This document shows, in pieces, positions 1 through 10,828 of a stretch of 64,000 bases of DNA. How positions within the stretch are numbered: the first letter of the stretch is position 1; every line of letters starts with the position of its first letter. Both the position numbers and the translations under genes were made by a program. The DNA comes from JAYUDN01 sp043769645. GTDB lineage: Bacteria > Patescibacteriota > Gracilibacteria > BD1-5 > UBA2023. The notes under the pieces are model-generated. The model had not been told where the DNA came from. It saw only the letters and a list, made by a program, of their open reading frames with translations, and searched no databases. The stretch spans positions 1-64,000 of the forward strand of contig JAYVJC010000042.1 of assembly GCA_043769645.1 (NCBI GenBank). Reading direction: 5' to 3'.

Positions 1-252
1 TGAATTTAGATATAATTGTCGTATAAACTGAAAAGATATCTACAAAGAAATCTTAAAATTACTCCGAAAAACTAACCCGTAACTGGGGAAGACCCTAAAA
101 TAGTCTGATTCGTAGACCCTCGATAGTATTAGATTCATAAAAAAATCTCTAGAAGCCTACGATTTGACCATATACAAAACTCCAAGAGAATGATATAACA
201 TCAAAAAACTGCAGAAAATATTTACCGATCGAAATATCTGATAACTCCCCTC
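1..252. other. AT-rich edge, no gene seen
   Basis: Reading both strands with TGA as sense gives only short open stretches (about 30 codons at most) with no recognisable product. It may be the 3' flank of the minus-strand gene that ends at 253. Nothing else is supported here. Confidence 0.5.
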
Positions 253-759
253 CTATATTTTAGAGAATGATGTTGCCTGGAAGGCTTTCCATACTTCATC
301 GATTCGTTTCTTCACCATAGTGACGTTAATATCTCACTTATATTTTAGCTCTCCAGTTTCATAATATCGATATTCGAAACCAGGTCCCTCTATAATAATA
401 GCAGCCGATAGCTTCTGTTGAGTACTCGGTCTGAGAATCGTAACGGTATATGTTTCTCAGCTTGGAGTGATTATATCTTTGACCTTTCCTCAAGCAGCCA
501 TGTTTGACCAGTTCCGTGGACTTTCATCAATATAGAGCGAGTGAAACAGTTTTTGAAATTCGCCATCAAGCAGTTTATGAGACGTATGCGACTTAGAAAG
601 TTCGATTGTTTTATAATTCTCTTGTGGTTTTTCAAAAATATTTTGTATCCTTTCCGGAACGAGAAAAATACCAGCCATAACTGTTGCCACAAATAAATTT
701 CTCCTACTTAAGGATTCTGGTTGTTCTGAATGAGATGGTATATTGCTGGTATCGTTCAT
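253..759 (-). CDS. Small secreted or membrane-anchored hypothetical protein
   Basis: 168 residues when the in-frame TGA codons (for example 488-490) are read as Gly; stop TAG at 253-255. The N-terminal region has SRRNLF followed by a hydrophobic stretch (VATVMAGIFLV), so it could be a signal anchor or, with the RR pair, a twin-arginine-like signal. The C-terminal half (TYTVTILRPSTQQKLSAA, then a run of Lys/Glu) shows no family I recognise. An alternative ATG six codons upstream (777) is possible. It lies just downstream of, and in the same direction as, the large surface protein gene. Confidence 0.6.
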
Positions 760-810
760 AGATAACAAGTATAGCAAGATCTTTAGTTTGTCAAATATAC
801 TTTTTGTATT

Positions 811-3519
811 CTAATAATCTACAACGATGCGAAACGTGAGGTCACTCGCGTACTGTCCTGCAGACTGAAGCGACTGGACGAGGGTTCAGATCTTGAGTCG
901 ATAGGTGTAGGTCGTCCGATCTCCAGTGGTGTTCACAGAGGCGGCTTGTGTTTGAATATTTTGAAAAGTATTGATCGTCGAGATGGTCCCAGTGTAGGCA
1001 ACGCCATTGAATTTCTCATATCCATACCCCTTCGTCCCATCCCAATCCGATATTGTCTCTCCCGAGTATGTGAGTACCGTATTGTCATTCATCGTGACCG
1101 TGAATCCTACTCCGACCGTATTGACCGTGACGACTATCTCTCCGGTTGAGAACTTCGTGACATTCGTCATCACATCTCCAATATCGAGAGATGAGGTCGA
1201 GACATTCCAGTCGAGCTGATCCAGGTAAAAAGTGGTAGACCCGGTTCGAGTATTTCCCTGATTATCCTTGACCGTGACGTCGAATTTGTACTTTCCAAAG
1301 GCTCTCCCTGAGGAAGTATAGATGGCAGAACCCGAATTGATAGTTGTCGCCGTCAGAACTCCAGTCTGAGTAATCCAGGTTGAAGAACCCGTACTCCACT
1401 TTGCAAGGGTTCCCGTCGCGGTGGTCTGATTGATCGCGCTTCCAGTATCGGAGTAATTGAATGAGAGGGTCACCGTGTTTCCAGTAGGAAGTAGTGATCC
1501 TGTGAGTGGAGAAATACTCGAAATCACGGGAGGAGTCGTATCCGCCGGAGGGGCAGAAACCGCAACCGTGAAGGTCGAGAAGGCGGTATTATTGGTATTG
1601 TCGGAATCGGAAGCATTGGTGAGTGCGACATCAAACCTGGTCGTGAGTCCTGAAGCGGCTGGTTTGGGTTGGACGATAATATTAAATGTATCACTGGCAA
1701 GGGAGGCAAGTGTCATCGACTTCGTACAAGTAACCGTCGCTCCGGAAGCGGCACCACACGACCAACTATTTGAGGTAAATGGAGTGAGTGGTCCCGTCAT
1801 CAGAGTGCCAGAATATGAAAAAACAATGGTATGGGTTCCTGTAGAACTCGCATTTCCCGCATTGGTGACAGTAATCGGAAGTGAGGAATCGACTCCGACC
1901 TGCATCGGGAGTGAGCTTGGAGAACCGATTCCGGGTATTGGATCTGGAACATTCGCGGCTACATACGGAAGCATGCGCCATTCAAGAGAGCCAGTACGAG
2001 TTCCGGCACCCGTTCCGAAATTCCAATTCACTCAAAAACCAAGATCTCATGAAGTCGCCTGAATTGTATTCGCAAAATCAGTTCCTCCAGTAATTCTCGA
2101 GGCAACAGTCGCATATGGACCAGCTTCGGCCGCTGTCCACATCGCTCCAGAAAGATAGCGGATAGCAGAGAGTTGATTGAGAACGCTATCGAATACTCAT
2201 ACCGTTTGTGATGGTGCCGATCCTGAGTATCAGACATCATTTGCGTCCGCTCCACCAATAGTAGTATCATTTCCTATATAGAATCGCACATTATTGGTAT
2301 TAGTCACAGGAATACTAACTGACCAGTCAATCGTAAAGTATTTATTCGGAGCGGTGTATTTCCAGTTGAGTATACCGGTATAGGTCAATCATCCAACGAC
2401 TCGAGTAAGGGTCGTAATCCCAGTATAGGTATTTCCAATTTGGCTTCCCACGGTTGTATTGGTAGACCATGCCGTAGAAGTAGTAGTGTAGGTAGCAGCT
2501 CAGTATGTCGTTGCTCCAATACGCATATTAATCCAAGTACCAAGGTTCGTAGTACATCCACTTGCTGGAGGATCCCCCTGATAAATATTGGCAGCTCCGT
2601 TGTAATAGAGCTGGAATTGTCCGCAATCTCCGATGATGAGCTTGAGATCATTGGAACCCGCAACTCCACCCGTCGTATTCATCGTATAGCTTGAAGCTCC
2701 ACAGGTATAGAAAGTAATTTTTCCCCCCTTGACGGTTGCTATCGCCGAAGGCGCATCAGTCGTTCCATCGCTATTACAGTGTGAATTGGCATCTGTGCTG
2801 AGACCCATAGTAGAGTAATCAGCATCTCCGGTATGTTTGACTAAGATATCGAGAAAGGTTCCATCTCGAAAATCAGCATCCATTGTCACCTTGACGGGCT
2901 TCGAGAAGAGGAGATGCTCGCCAGGAATCCCGAACTCGAAATTTTTTGATTCATCTGGCGTAAATTTGATAGCTTCACCCGCAAATACTTCGCTCGGACG
3001 GAGTACATCGGCAATCATATCGAGCCAGGAGAATTTTTTCGGAGTGATACGCTTCCCCTGTCGAGTCCGTTCACTCTGATAGACCTTCATAGAGCGCTTA
3101 GCAGATATTTTTTCTTCATCAGAAAGGTCTCGAACCGCAAGTAGTGATGGATCAATTACATCCCCACTCGCTGACTGTATTTCCACTCCCGCTGGGAATT
3201 CGACCGAGAGATTATTCTTCGCAAGGGAACCACTACTCATCACAAGTCTCCCTGATTTTTCGAGGTGGACTTTTTTCGATTTCTGGAGGTATCCGAAAAT
3301 AAGCGATGATTCGCGCTTCTCCTCCTGGATAGAGGGAAGCTGATCCAGGACCGTATCATCGATCGATTCCACACTCGAGTAGGTTTCCATCTCGGTACTC
3401 GGAAGCTCATCGAGGGAGTGCTCATACGCAAAAGCTGACTCCAAAGGAAGTGTCACATCCATACAAAATACTGCGACAATAATGGTGAGCGAGATGCAGC
3501 GACGGACGACTCCTTTCAT
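811..3519 (-). CDS. Large secreted surface protein with DUF11/CARDB-like domain
   Basis: 902 residues. It starts with a signal peptide (MKGVVRRCISLTIIVAVF, cleavage near ESAFAYEH). The first 340 residues are mixed. The rest is Ser/Thr/Gly/Asn-rich beta-sandwich-like sequence, including a segment resembling DUF11/CARDB repeats (SLPITVTNAGNASSTGTHT, then LASDTFNIIVQP) and a C-terminal end LTFRIVVDY. Under the standard code it would be broken at TGA codons (2500-2502, 886-888 and others); read as Gly the frame is open to TAG at 811-813. Probably exported and displayed on the cell surface, perhaps in adhesion to a host or prey cell. The function is inferred from composition only. Confidence 0.8.
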
Positions 3520-3719
3520 AAAAATTTATTTTTGTTCTTGAGTCAATTTTAGCACAATAGCCAGAGAAAAAACAGAAAATCAGCTTGTAGTAATCTATAG
3601 AATATTCGTAATATAGAATATCGGTCGATTTCCCTTGACTTTCCCTTTGGAAGGAGGATACTACGCAAACAAAAAGTTCGAAAAAACCTCGACTTTCCAT
3701 TTCAGAAAAGATCCCGTCT

Positions 3720-3962
3720 TCCCATTCTTCCTAAGCTGCAAATCAGCTCATCAGCTTTTTCCTTCCCAGCATCCCAGTAAACTAGCCAATCAACATTCAA
3801 ATTATAGCATCGACTGGATTCCCGTTTTCACGGGAATGACAGAACCAGCTAACCAGCCAACTTGCAAACTAGCCTTCCCTCCCCTCCCAGCATCCCAGCT
3901 TACCAGCTCCCTCTTCCCAACATCCCAGCTTAACCAACCTTCCTAATCTCCCAACCTTCCTA
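3720..3962. repeat. Intergenic repeat cluster (REP-like plus CAGC/CCAGC pyrimidine repeat)
   Basis: Holds one copy of a palindromic unit, GATTCCCGTTTTCACGGGAATGAC (about 3819-3842), that recurs near 41000, 41120 and 43430. It also holds many variants of ACCAGC, CAGCATCCCAGC and AACCAGCC. The open frame running through it on the plus strand reads IPVFTGMT and low-complexity Pro/Ser/Gln, and is not a gene. Confidence 0.75.
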
Positions 3963-3967
3963 CTTCT

Positions 3968-5038
3968 ATGCGTTTTACCCTCACCTGCCAGTCATGACTC
4001 GAATCCCTCGTCCGACGAGAAACCGAACGACTCTGACTCACCGAACTCTCTGGTAGAGATCGAATGGTTTCGGCATCTGGAAGCGAGAAAAATATGTATG
4101 AACTCCTGATTTGGAGTCGATTTGCCAATCGCGTCTATCTCAATCTTCTGGAAGAGAAAATAGTGGATTTTGATGATTTATTTCGAAAGGTCTATGCTCT
4201 TGATTGGCAGAGATTTCTCGGCTCCGAGCTCCGGTATATCGTCGATGCTTCGAGTACTCGTTCTGTCCTCTCGAGTACTCCAGCTCTCCAGTCCGTCACG
4301 GAGCGAGCGATACAGGGAAAGCTCTCAAGAGACAATGGAAAATCTGAGGCTGAGATCCATGTCCTCGTCCTCGTCATCGATGATACCGTCCAAGTCCTCC
4401 TCGATATCACTGGAGAAGCCCTCCATAAACGAGGGTACCGACGAGAAGCTGGAGAAGCTCCTATCAAGGAAAATCTCGCCGCGGCCCTCGTCGCCTTCTC
4501 AGGGTGGAGGTATCGTGAATCCCTCCTTGACCCCTTCGCCGGGAGTGGGACCATCCCGATCGAGGCCGCGATGATGGCACGTAATATCGCTCCAGGACTC
4601 GAGCGGACCTTCCGCATCGAAGACCTCCCCTTCTACAGTATCGCGCTCCTTCGAGAATCCAAACTCGATGCGAAAGCAAAACAATACCCCAGTGGAGACT
4701 ATACGCTCTTCGCTTCGGATATCGATACTGGGATGCTCGATATCGCTCGAGAGAATGCGAGGCGAGCTGGAGTCCTCGGTGATATCACATTTGAAGCTCG
4801 GGATTTTCTCTCAACGGCAAGCCTTTCAAATACGAAATCTACCATCGTCACCAATCCTCCGTACGGAAAACGAATGGGAGGAGACCATCTTGAGGAAATA
4901 TATATGAAACTTATTTCAGAAATCGCAGAAAATGGTGGTGGTTTTATCACCTCCTATGAACTTCTGAAGGATCACCACCTCGCCAATAAAAAACTCCTCA
5001 ATGGAAATGAGGAGTGTCGGTTCTGGTATAGGAAATAG
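3968..5038 (+). CDS. THUMP-type RNA N-methyltransferase (RlmL/YpsC/TrmN-like)
   Basis: 356 residues. An AdoMet-dependent methyltransferase expected to modify a guanine in rRNA or tRNA. The N-terminal third (MRFTLTCQS-G-LESLVRRE, G from TGA) looks like the THUMP/ferredoxin-like RNA-binding part. The C-terminal Rossmann domain has the cofactor motif LLDPFAGSGTIPIEAA near residue 185 and the catalytic motif TNPPYGKRM near 298. The NPPY motif is typical of N6-adenine/N2-guanine methyltransferases. I chose ATG 3968 rather than the ATG at 4064 because the extra residues complete the N-terminal domain. The exact target base cannot be told from the sequence. Confidence 0.85.
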
Positions 5039-5250
5039 GCAATGTGTAGTTTCTTGATACTCTTATTTCTTGATTCTATGAGTGACAGTTTTTTTATAGA
5101 AAAAAGTATTGAAATAAAAACTTGTAGGTATTTTTAAAAGTCACAAAACAAAGTTTACATTTGATTTTCCTGAGAGAATTGATACTGTTATTCTGGATTT
5201 CTGATTTGTACTAAAGTATACCTTCCGAGTTTAAGAATTTATTCATAAAT

Positions 5251-6714
5251 ATGAAGACAGCACTTGTGATATGATCTGGCATAAGTGGACTGGCTATCGC
5301 TTGTTATCTTGCGAAGGCAGGCTATAAGGTGCAGCTATATGAGAAAAATAATCAACTCTGATGACGATCTGGCCTCTTCCAAGAAGCATCATATACCTTC
5401 GATATGTGACCTTCATGGTATCTTATGCCTGAGATATTTGAAGAATTTTTTTCATATTTTTGAAAGAAAACATCTGACTACTATACGAGCGAAAAGCTTC
5501 ATCCAGCATATCGGATATTTTTCTCTGATCAGGATTTTGTAGATATATCGACGAAACTCGAAGATAATATAGAGCTTTTTGAGATTCTAGAGCCATGAGC
5601 ATGAGAAAGACTATTAGAATATATATCTATCGCAAAAGAGGAGTATGAAGTAGCAATAGGATCTTTGATCCAGAAGAATTATGATTCATTCAGTGATTTA
5701 TTTTCACTGAAGGGTCTCCGATTTATAGCAAAATTCAAAAATTTCATAAGCTATGAGTCATATGTAAGAAAATATTTCTCATCACCGAAACTCCAGAAAA
5801 TTCTCCTCTATACCTCTGTTTTTCTTGGCTGAAGTCCGAAAAATACACCCGCACTCTACTCACTCATCAACCACTGTGACTTCAATGATGGGGTATACTT
5901 CCCAAAAGGCTGAATATATTCTCTAGTTCAAGCATTCGTATCTCTCGCAGAGGAGCTCTGAGTAGAGATGCATACGAATAGAGAAGTGAAGAAAATAATG
6001 ATAGAAGATGGGAGAGCTCTATGAATAGAGCTCGAATCATGAGAAATACTCTGAAGTATCGTGGTATCAAGTGGCGACTATCACTATGCAGACCAGGTAC
6101 TCATAGATCCAAAATATAGACAGTATACGCAGAAACAGTGGGATTCTATGACGCTTTCACCGAGTGGATTTATACTGTATCTCGGGATACATAAGAAAAT
6201 CCCAGCATTGCAGCATCATACGTTATTCTTTGATCCTGATTGGGATAATCATTTTGATTCTATATATAAGGATAAAACTCTTTGTGAGACTCCCTCATAC
6301 TATGTATCTTGCGTGAGTAAGACTGATACTTCAGTTGCTCCAGCTTGATGTGAAGCAGTATTTATTTTTGTGCCTACTGCTACATGACTCAAGCTGAGTG
6401 AGTGAGAGAAAAACAAGTATGCAGATAAGATTATCTCTGGACTTTCTCGAGCCATCTGAGAAGATCTTGCATGATGTATAGATATGCGGAGGATATACAC
6501 CGGAGATGATTTTTCGAAGGATTATTTTGCCTTTGGAGGCAATGCTCTGGGTCTTGCCCATACTTTTAGGCAGACACTGACACTCAGACCCAAGAATAAA
6601 CATCCGAAAGTTTCTTGACTCTATTTCACTGGACACTATACAACGCCTGGAACGGGTATGCCGATGGTACTTATCTCATCGAAACTCGTAAAAGATAAAA
6701 TTTTAGCAGACTAA
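5251..6714 (+). CDS. crtI: Phytoene desaturase CrtI
   Basis: 487 residues. FAD-dependent desaturase that converts phytoene to lycopene in the retinal pathway. The N-terminal dinucleotide fold VIGSGISGLA (residues 6-15) has its first Gly encoded by TGA. The CrtI signature GPSWYLMP is at 53-60, also with a TGA-encoded Gly. The C-terminal FAD region reads GNALGLAHTFRQT and YFTGHYTTPGTGMP. About 19 codons are TGA, far more than in most genes here, so the gene is only visible under the Gly code. There is no Shine-Dalgarno before ATG. crtB begins 10 bases after the TAA, so the two probably form an operon. Only one CrtI-type enzyme is present, consistent with a full desaturation to lycopene. Confidence 0.95.
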
Positions 6715-6724
6715 TACATCTACT

Positions 6725-7564
6725 ATGGGTGCCCTACAACAATCTCTCTTCAAAAAATCTTCAAAAACCTTTTATTATAGTACTCTATTTTTCCCGAAGT
6801 ATATTCGATCAGATATACATGATCTCTACGCATTTGTAAGAACAGCTGATGACTATGTGGATACTCTGCCTCAGGATAGAGAAGCATTTTATCGATTTCG
6901 TAATAATTCACTCTCGGCCCTCGATCATCCAGATACGCGATCTCATGATCCTATCATTGCTTGATTCGTCGATGTATATAAGAAGTATGATTTCAGGAAA
7001 GAGTGGGTAGAGTCTTTCTTACAGGCGATGGAGTCAGATCTATCGGTCGTATCTATGACTGATGGAGAAGCGCTAGAGAAATATATGTATGGGAGTGCTG
7101 CCGTAGTATGATATATGATGTGTGCTATATTTTCTATAGATGATCCCGATAGCCTCTATGCTGCAAAAATGCTCGCATACTCTATGCAGTGTATAAATTT
7201 CATACGCGATGTCGCTGAAGACAATGAACTCGGAAGAAAGTATCTTTATGATATCGGCGGCATACGCCATAGTTGACTGATTATTCAAGATGAATATTTA
7301 TCTCCATTTATAGATCTCCACCTGAAAAACTATTATGCGTATCTCCGCAAAGCACAGGCATGACTCTATGATCTCCCTCTTGCCTTCAGGGTACCAGTCC
7401 TCACAGCAAGCGATATGTACGCATGGACTGCCAGAGAGATAGAGAAGAATCCATCTGTTATCTTCAAAAGAAAAATAAAACCTACAAAGGGGCAAATTAT
7501 GATCCATGCAATACGGAACTTTATAGTAGAGTGAGTATGACTTACTCGTTTGATGAAATCATAG
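6725..7564 (+). CDS. crtB: Phytoene synthase CrtB
   Basis: 279 residues. Head-to-head prenyl synthase that joins two GGPP into phytoene, the first committed carotenoid step. Both Asp-rich Mg-diphosphate motifs are present: RTADDYVD (residues 39-46) and RDVAEDNELGRKYLY (161-175). The length is normal for the family. Six glycines are TGA, and the stop is TAG at 7562-7564. It lies 10 bases after crtI. Its substrate GGPP must come from a crtE-type synthase elsewhere in the genome or from another cell, since no prenyltransferase is in this window. Confidence 0.95.
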
Positions 7565-7639
7565 AGTGCAAAAAAATCATCTGACCTCTAGGTTCACCTA
7601 AGATGGATTATTTATTAGAATTTGTAGCAGAGTGAACGA

Positions 7640-7665
7640 GATAAAAATCATTCTAGATTTTTATC
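7640..7665. terminator. Bidirectional terminator between crtB and crtY-blh
   Basis: Perfect 10-base inverted repeat (GATAAAAATC / GATTTTTATC) with a 6-base loop. It sits between the convergent crtB and crtY-blh genes and overlaps the end of the latter. The A and T runs in the stem would give a U-rich tail for either direction. Confidence 0.6.
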
Positions 7666-9671
7666 CTCCTATACATCCTGTGCATCGTGATAACATGAGG
7701 AAAACTCAAGCAGGCTATAAAAATAAAAAATAATCCCCACTGTGAGTAGGCATCGCTATAATTCGTAAGAGGCCAAAAAAAATAAAATAATCCTCATATA
7801 ATCCAAGCACCTACATGAAATGGAAGCGACTGTAACCAAATATCTTTACTCTCTGTATGAAGGTATATTTTTAGGTGTTTCCAGCCTGTGAGGCTATGTT
7901 GTCCGATAAAGTATATGCCAAATGCGAATAATAGAGGAATTTGACTCGAGAGTATGAGAAAGATTATAGTAAGAAACAGTGAGAACTGTTTCCTATATAT
8001 CGCCCAGAGGAGCCAAGGGGTCAAAAACCAAACTGGAATAGCAAATAGGAGTGGAAGACTGCCAATAGAAGTGAGAATGGTATTCGTCTCATCGAAGTGT
8101 GTCCCGAGGATATATACGAGCACAGAGATACCCCAAAGGAGTGAAGTCATACAGTCGAAATCCCAACTCTTTCCATCTGCTTCTCCAAAATGCCACATAG
8201 AATAGAGTAGGAATACGATAAGTGCTATTTGTGGTATCCAGAGCCATAGTATTCCCATCATTAGAGCAAGGAGAAGATATCTCAAGATAAATATCGGTGC
8301 TTTTCTCTGATTCCATAAACCCGCTCCGAGTAAATGATCGACCGCCCCATGTGGTATACCTACCGTGATCATCCCGAGAGCAAATAATATGAATCCTATC
8401 TCAGTCTGGAAAGAGGTATACTGTCCAAGAAGTATGAAAAACAGAGTTATAAGTATCAGTACTGACGGTCGAAACCATGGAGAGCTCATAATTTTTTTAG
8501 AGAGAACTCAGAGAAATGGTTTCCAAGGTAACTGGTAAAAAATAGATATTTCTTCGCGTATATTTGTTTTCTCATCCAGGAATTTGAGTGTTTTCTGGAT
8601 ATCTATTTTTTGGAGCAATGTCATAAAGATAGACTTGCCATACTCTGGAGTATTTTTTAGGATATCTAAAAGGAGAGAATCATACCATGTGAAACGACTT
8701 TGTAGAATCGCTCTATACTCTCTACTCGGTATATCCATAGTTTCACTTTTCTTGAGAGCTAGAGCAATGTCGAAAGCCTGACGATACATATTCTTGAAGG
8801 CATACCCCGTACTTGCCTTGATATTATAGTTTCTTGCCCCGATATTTATGACGCCTTGTATGCTTTCGTTTTGGATCCTCCTCTGAGTCATGGGGATACA
8901 TCCTATTTCGATATCGATTCGCCTGAATGCTCCGTACGATTTCTGGATATATTTTTTTAAGATTATTTCTGCTTCTCGAGTCTCGATAGCGAGTTCACCA
9001 AAACGTGTCACTTCTACTAAGGCTCTCGTAGGAGAAAAAGGGAGTACATAAACAAACTGTGTACATCCTTGTTGTTCTATATCAAAATCCATAAATCGAA
9101 AAACCTCAGGATCTATGATATCACCATCGGTCTCGATCATCCAGCCTACGAAACTCTGGAGGATATGCGGTGTTCCAGTTTTTAGCGCCTCGTATGAGGG
9201 AGTACGTGAATCAAAGACTCTATCTCCTCTCACTTTTATATCATTTAGTTCTACAAAAATCCCTTCATCATTTCTAGAAATATGAGTTATAGGATGTATG
9301 AGTATATCCCATCTATGAATCTTTATAAGTTCTTCGATCTTATGATAGAGATCACTACTATCGATATGATGGTATGAGAGGGGTGAGAGATTTATGGGTT
9401 CTTGAGTACAGAGCTCAAGCTTATCCCATGACTTTGTGATGAGATCTTTCAGATGGAGGGAAATAGGCTCATCTGCATACGACCAAAAACAAAAAGTTTT
9501 ATCTTTTCTATTTTTCTCCTCTTTATCTATAAGCAGTACTTTTTTACTCGTCAGAAGGCCATTTCGAAAGAGTTCTAAGATCAAGAGTGAAGTAGAAGCA
9601 CCCATGCCACAAAATATATAATCATATTTTGAAATATTTTTTTCTCATATTTGCAGCTTATTTTTTCTCAT
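7653..9671 (-). CDS. Lycopene beta-cyclase / beta-carotene 15,15'-dioxygenase fusion (CrtY-Blh)
   Basis: One open frame of 672 residues. Residues 1 to about 390 are an FAD-type lycopene beta-cyclase (YDYIFCGMGASTSLLILEL at the start, GCIPMTQRR and INIGARNYNIKASTGYAFK later). Residues from about 395 are a Brp/Blh family membrane dioxygenase that cleaves beta-carotene to two retinals, with the iron-binding His motifs GIPHGAVDHLL, SMWHFGEAD and GQHSLTGWKHL and many membrane helices. The halves join through PFLGVLSKKIMSSPW, where the Gly is TGA (8508-8510). There is no TAA or TAG between them. Re-initiation at the Met codon at 8489 could make Blh separately, but no Shine-Dalgarno is visible. Start ATG 9671 restores the full FAD-binding strand. 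The gene is divergent from the rhodopsin. Confidence 0.88.
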
Positions 9672-9852
9672 TATACTTATAAAAAGCTTATAAAACTCAT
9701 CTCAAATAAAACGATAGAATCCTACAGTTTCTAAGAGAAATGATCAGTTCTTATGAAGTATATCGATTTTTTAAAAAAGCAAAAATATACTGCAATTTTT
9801 CGCACGTAAGGCTAGAAAAATACTATTGTAAAGGAAAAGTGTATATAAAAAC

Positions 9853-9880
9853 TTGAGTAAAAAAATATATTCATTAATAT
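9853..9880 (+). promoter_or_regulatory. Putative promoter of the rhodopsin gene
   Basis: TTGAGT (9853-9858), 16 bases, TAATAT (9875-9880), about 33 bases before the rhodopsin ATG, in the AT-rich divergent region shared with crtY-blh. Prediction from the consensus only. Confidence 0.45.
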
Positions 9881-9913
9881 TATATTGTTTTATTCTTTAT
9901 CCTTTTCTTTCCT

Positions 9914-10663
9914 ATGGACATCACAGTAGCGCAATTCGACTTGGTATACAATGCCTTCTCATTTGCCTTAGCGGGTATGGGTGCAGCGACTCTCTTCCTC
10001 TGGCTCGAGCGATCTCAAGTCGCTCCACAGTATCGTACCGCGCTCACTATCTCTGGACTCGTGACGGCGATAGCGACATATCACTATTTCCGTATTTTCA
10101 ATAGCTGGGATGCATCCTATTCGGTGGTAAATGGAGTCATCGCATCGACAGGACATGCTTTCAATCATGCATATCGATATGTAGACTGGCTTCTCACTGT
10201 ACCTCTTCTTCTCGTAGAACTCCTACTCGTGATGAGCCTATCGAAGAAGGAAACATATTCAAAAGCACTTTGGTTCGGACTCATGGCAGCGATCATGGTC
10301 ATCCTCGGGTATCCTGGAGAAACTTCTACTGATATGTCTACGAAGCTTCTGTGGTGGGTTCTTAGTATGATACCATTTGTCTATCTTGTGTTTCAGCTCT
10401 TCGTCGGACTCAGTGATTCTATCAAGTCTCAGCCGGTAGGAGTAAAAGGCCTCATAGTGACAGCACGATGGATCATCCTCGCTACTTGGTGTTTCTATCC
10501 TATAGTCTATATCCTTCCTCTTATCGGATTTAGCGGTGGGGATGCTGATGTTGCAGTACAAGTCGGATATACGATAGCGGATCTTCTCGCAAAAGCGGTA
10601 TTTGGTATATATATCTACTTCATCGCCGTACACAAGTCTGAGGGATGAGTTCATAAAGCGTAG
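9914..10663 (+). CDS. Xanthorhodopsin/Gloeobacter-rhodopsin-like proton pump
   Basis: 249 residues, seven membrane helices. Light-driven outward proton pump by family: helix C YRYVDWLLTVPLLLVE carries Asp91, Thr95 and Glu102 (the DTE triad), His57 lies in TYHYFRIF, and helix G GYTIADLLAKAVFG carries Asp223 and the Schiff-base Lys227. Leu99 at the spectral-tuning position predicts green absorption. The whole chain follows Gloeobacter rhodopsin closely from memory (FNSWDA, LGYPGE, VQVGYTIAD). The antenna-window Gly of that family is Trp148 here. Translation passes the TGA at 10646 and ends at TAG 10661-10663, adding a few residues. It is the only TGA in the gene, in contrast to crtI. Confidence 0.95.
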
Positions 10664-10710
10664 AACTAAATACTATGCATAGCATAATAGTCAAGCCGGT
10701 GTAAAATCAT

Positions 10711-10747
10711 AAAAACCAGTGAGTCTGATGACTTCATTGGTTTTTTT
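10711..10747 (+). terminator. Rho-independent terminator after the rhodopsin
   Basis: Stem AAAACCAGTGA / TCATTGGTTTT (one G-U pair) followed by T7, about 50 bases downstream of the rhodopsin stop. Confidence 0.75.
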
Positions 10748-10780
10748 AAAAAACTGATACCCGTATCTGAATCATAAGTA

Positions 10781-10809
10781 AAAAAACCTCTCAGGACCCT
10801 GAGAGGTTT
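10781..10809 (-). terminator. Terminator of the minus-strand small gene
   Basis: Stem AAACCTCTCAGG / CCTGAGAGGTTT. On the minus strand it is followed by a run of seven T. It lies about 20 bases after the stop of the 84-codon gene at 10829-11083 and supports that gene being transcribed. Confidence 0.75.
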
Positions 10810-10828
10810 GATTTTGGTATAAGAAAAA

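Noticed and set aside
1457..2062. Plus-strand 201-codon frame inside the surface-protein gene
   Set aside because: Antisense to a minus-strand protein with a signal peptide and DUF11-like domain; composition typical of a shadow frame.
3635..3946. Plus-strand 103-codon frame
   Set aside because: Runs through palindromic and pyrimidine repeats (IPVFTGMT, Pro/Ser/Gln runs) with no gene features.
5251..6714. crtI region as a pseudogene with about 19 stops
   Set aside because: All apparent stops are TGA and many fall at family glycines. The protein is full length, so the code differs rather than the gene being broken.
7653..8489. blh as a separate gene starting at 8489
   Set aside because: Possible as internal initiation, but no stop (TAA/TAG) precedes it and no Shine-Dalgarno is visible, so the fusion is the simpler reading.
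9914..10663. Chloride or sodium pump, or sensory rhodopsin
   Set aside because: The helix C triad is Asp-Thr-Glu, typical of proton pumps; chloride pumps have TSA/NTQ-type and sodium pumps NDQ. No transducer gene is next to it.
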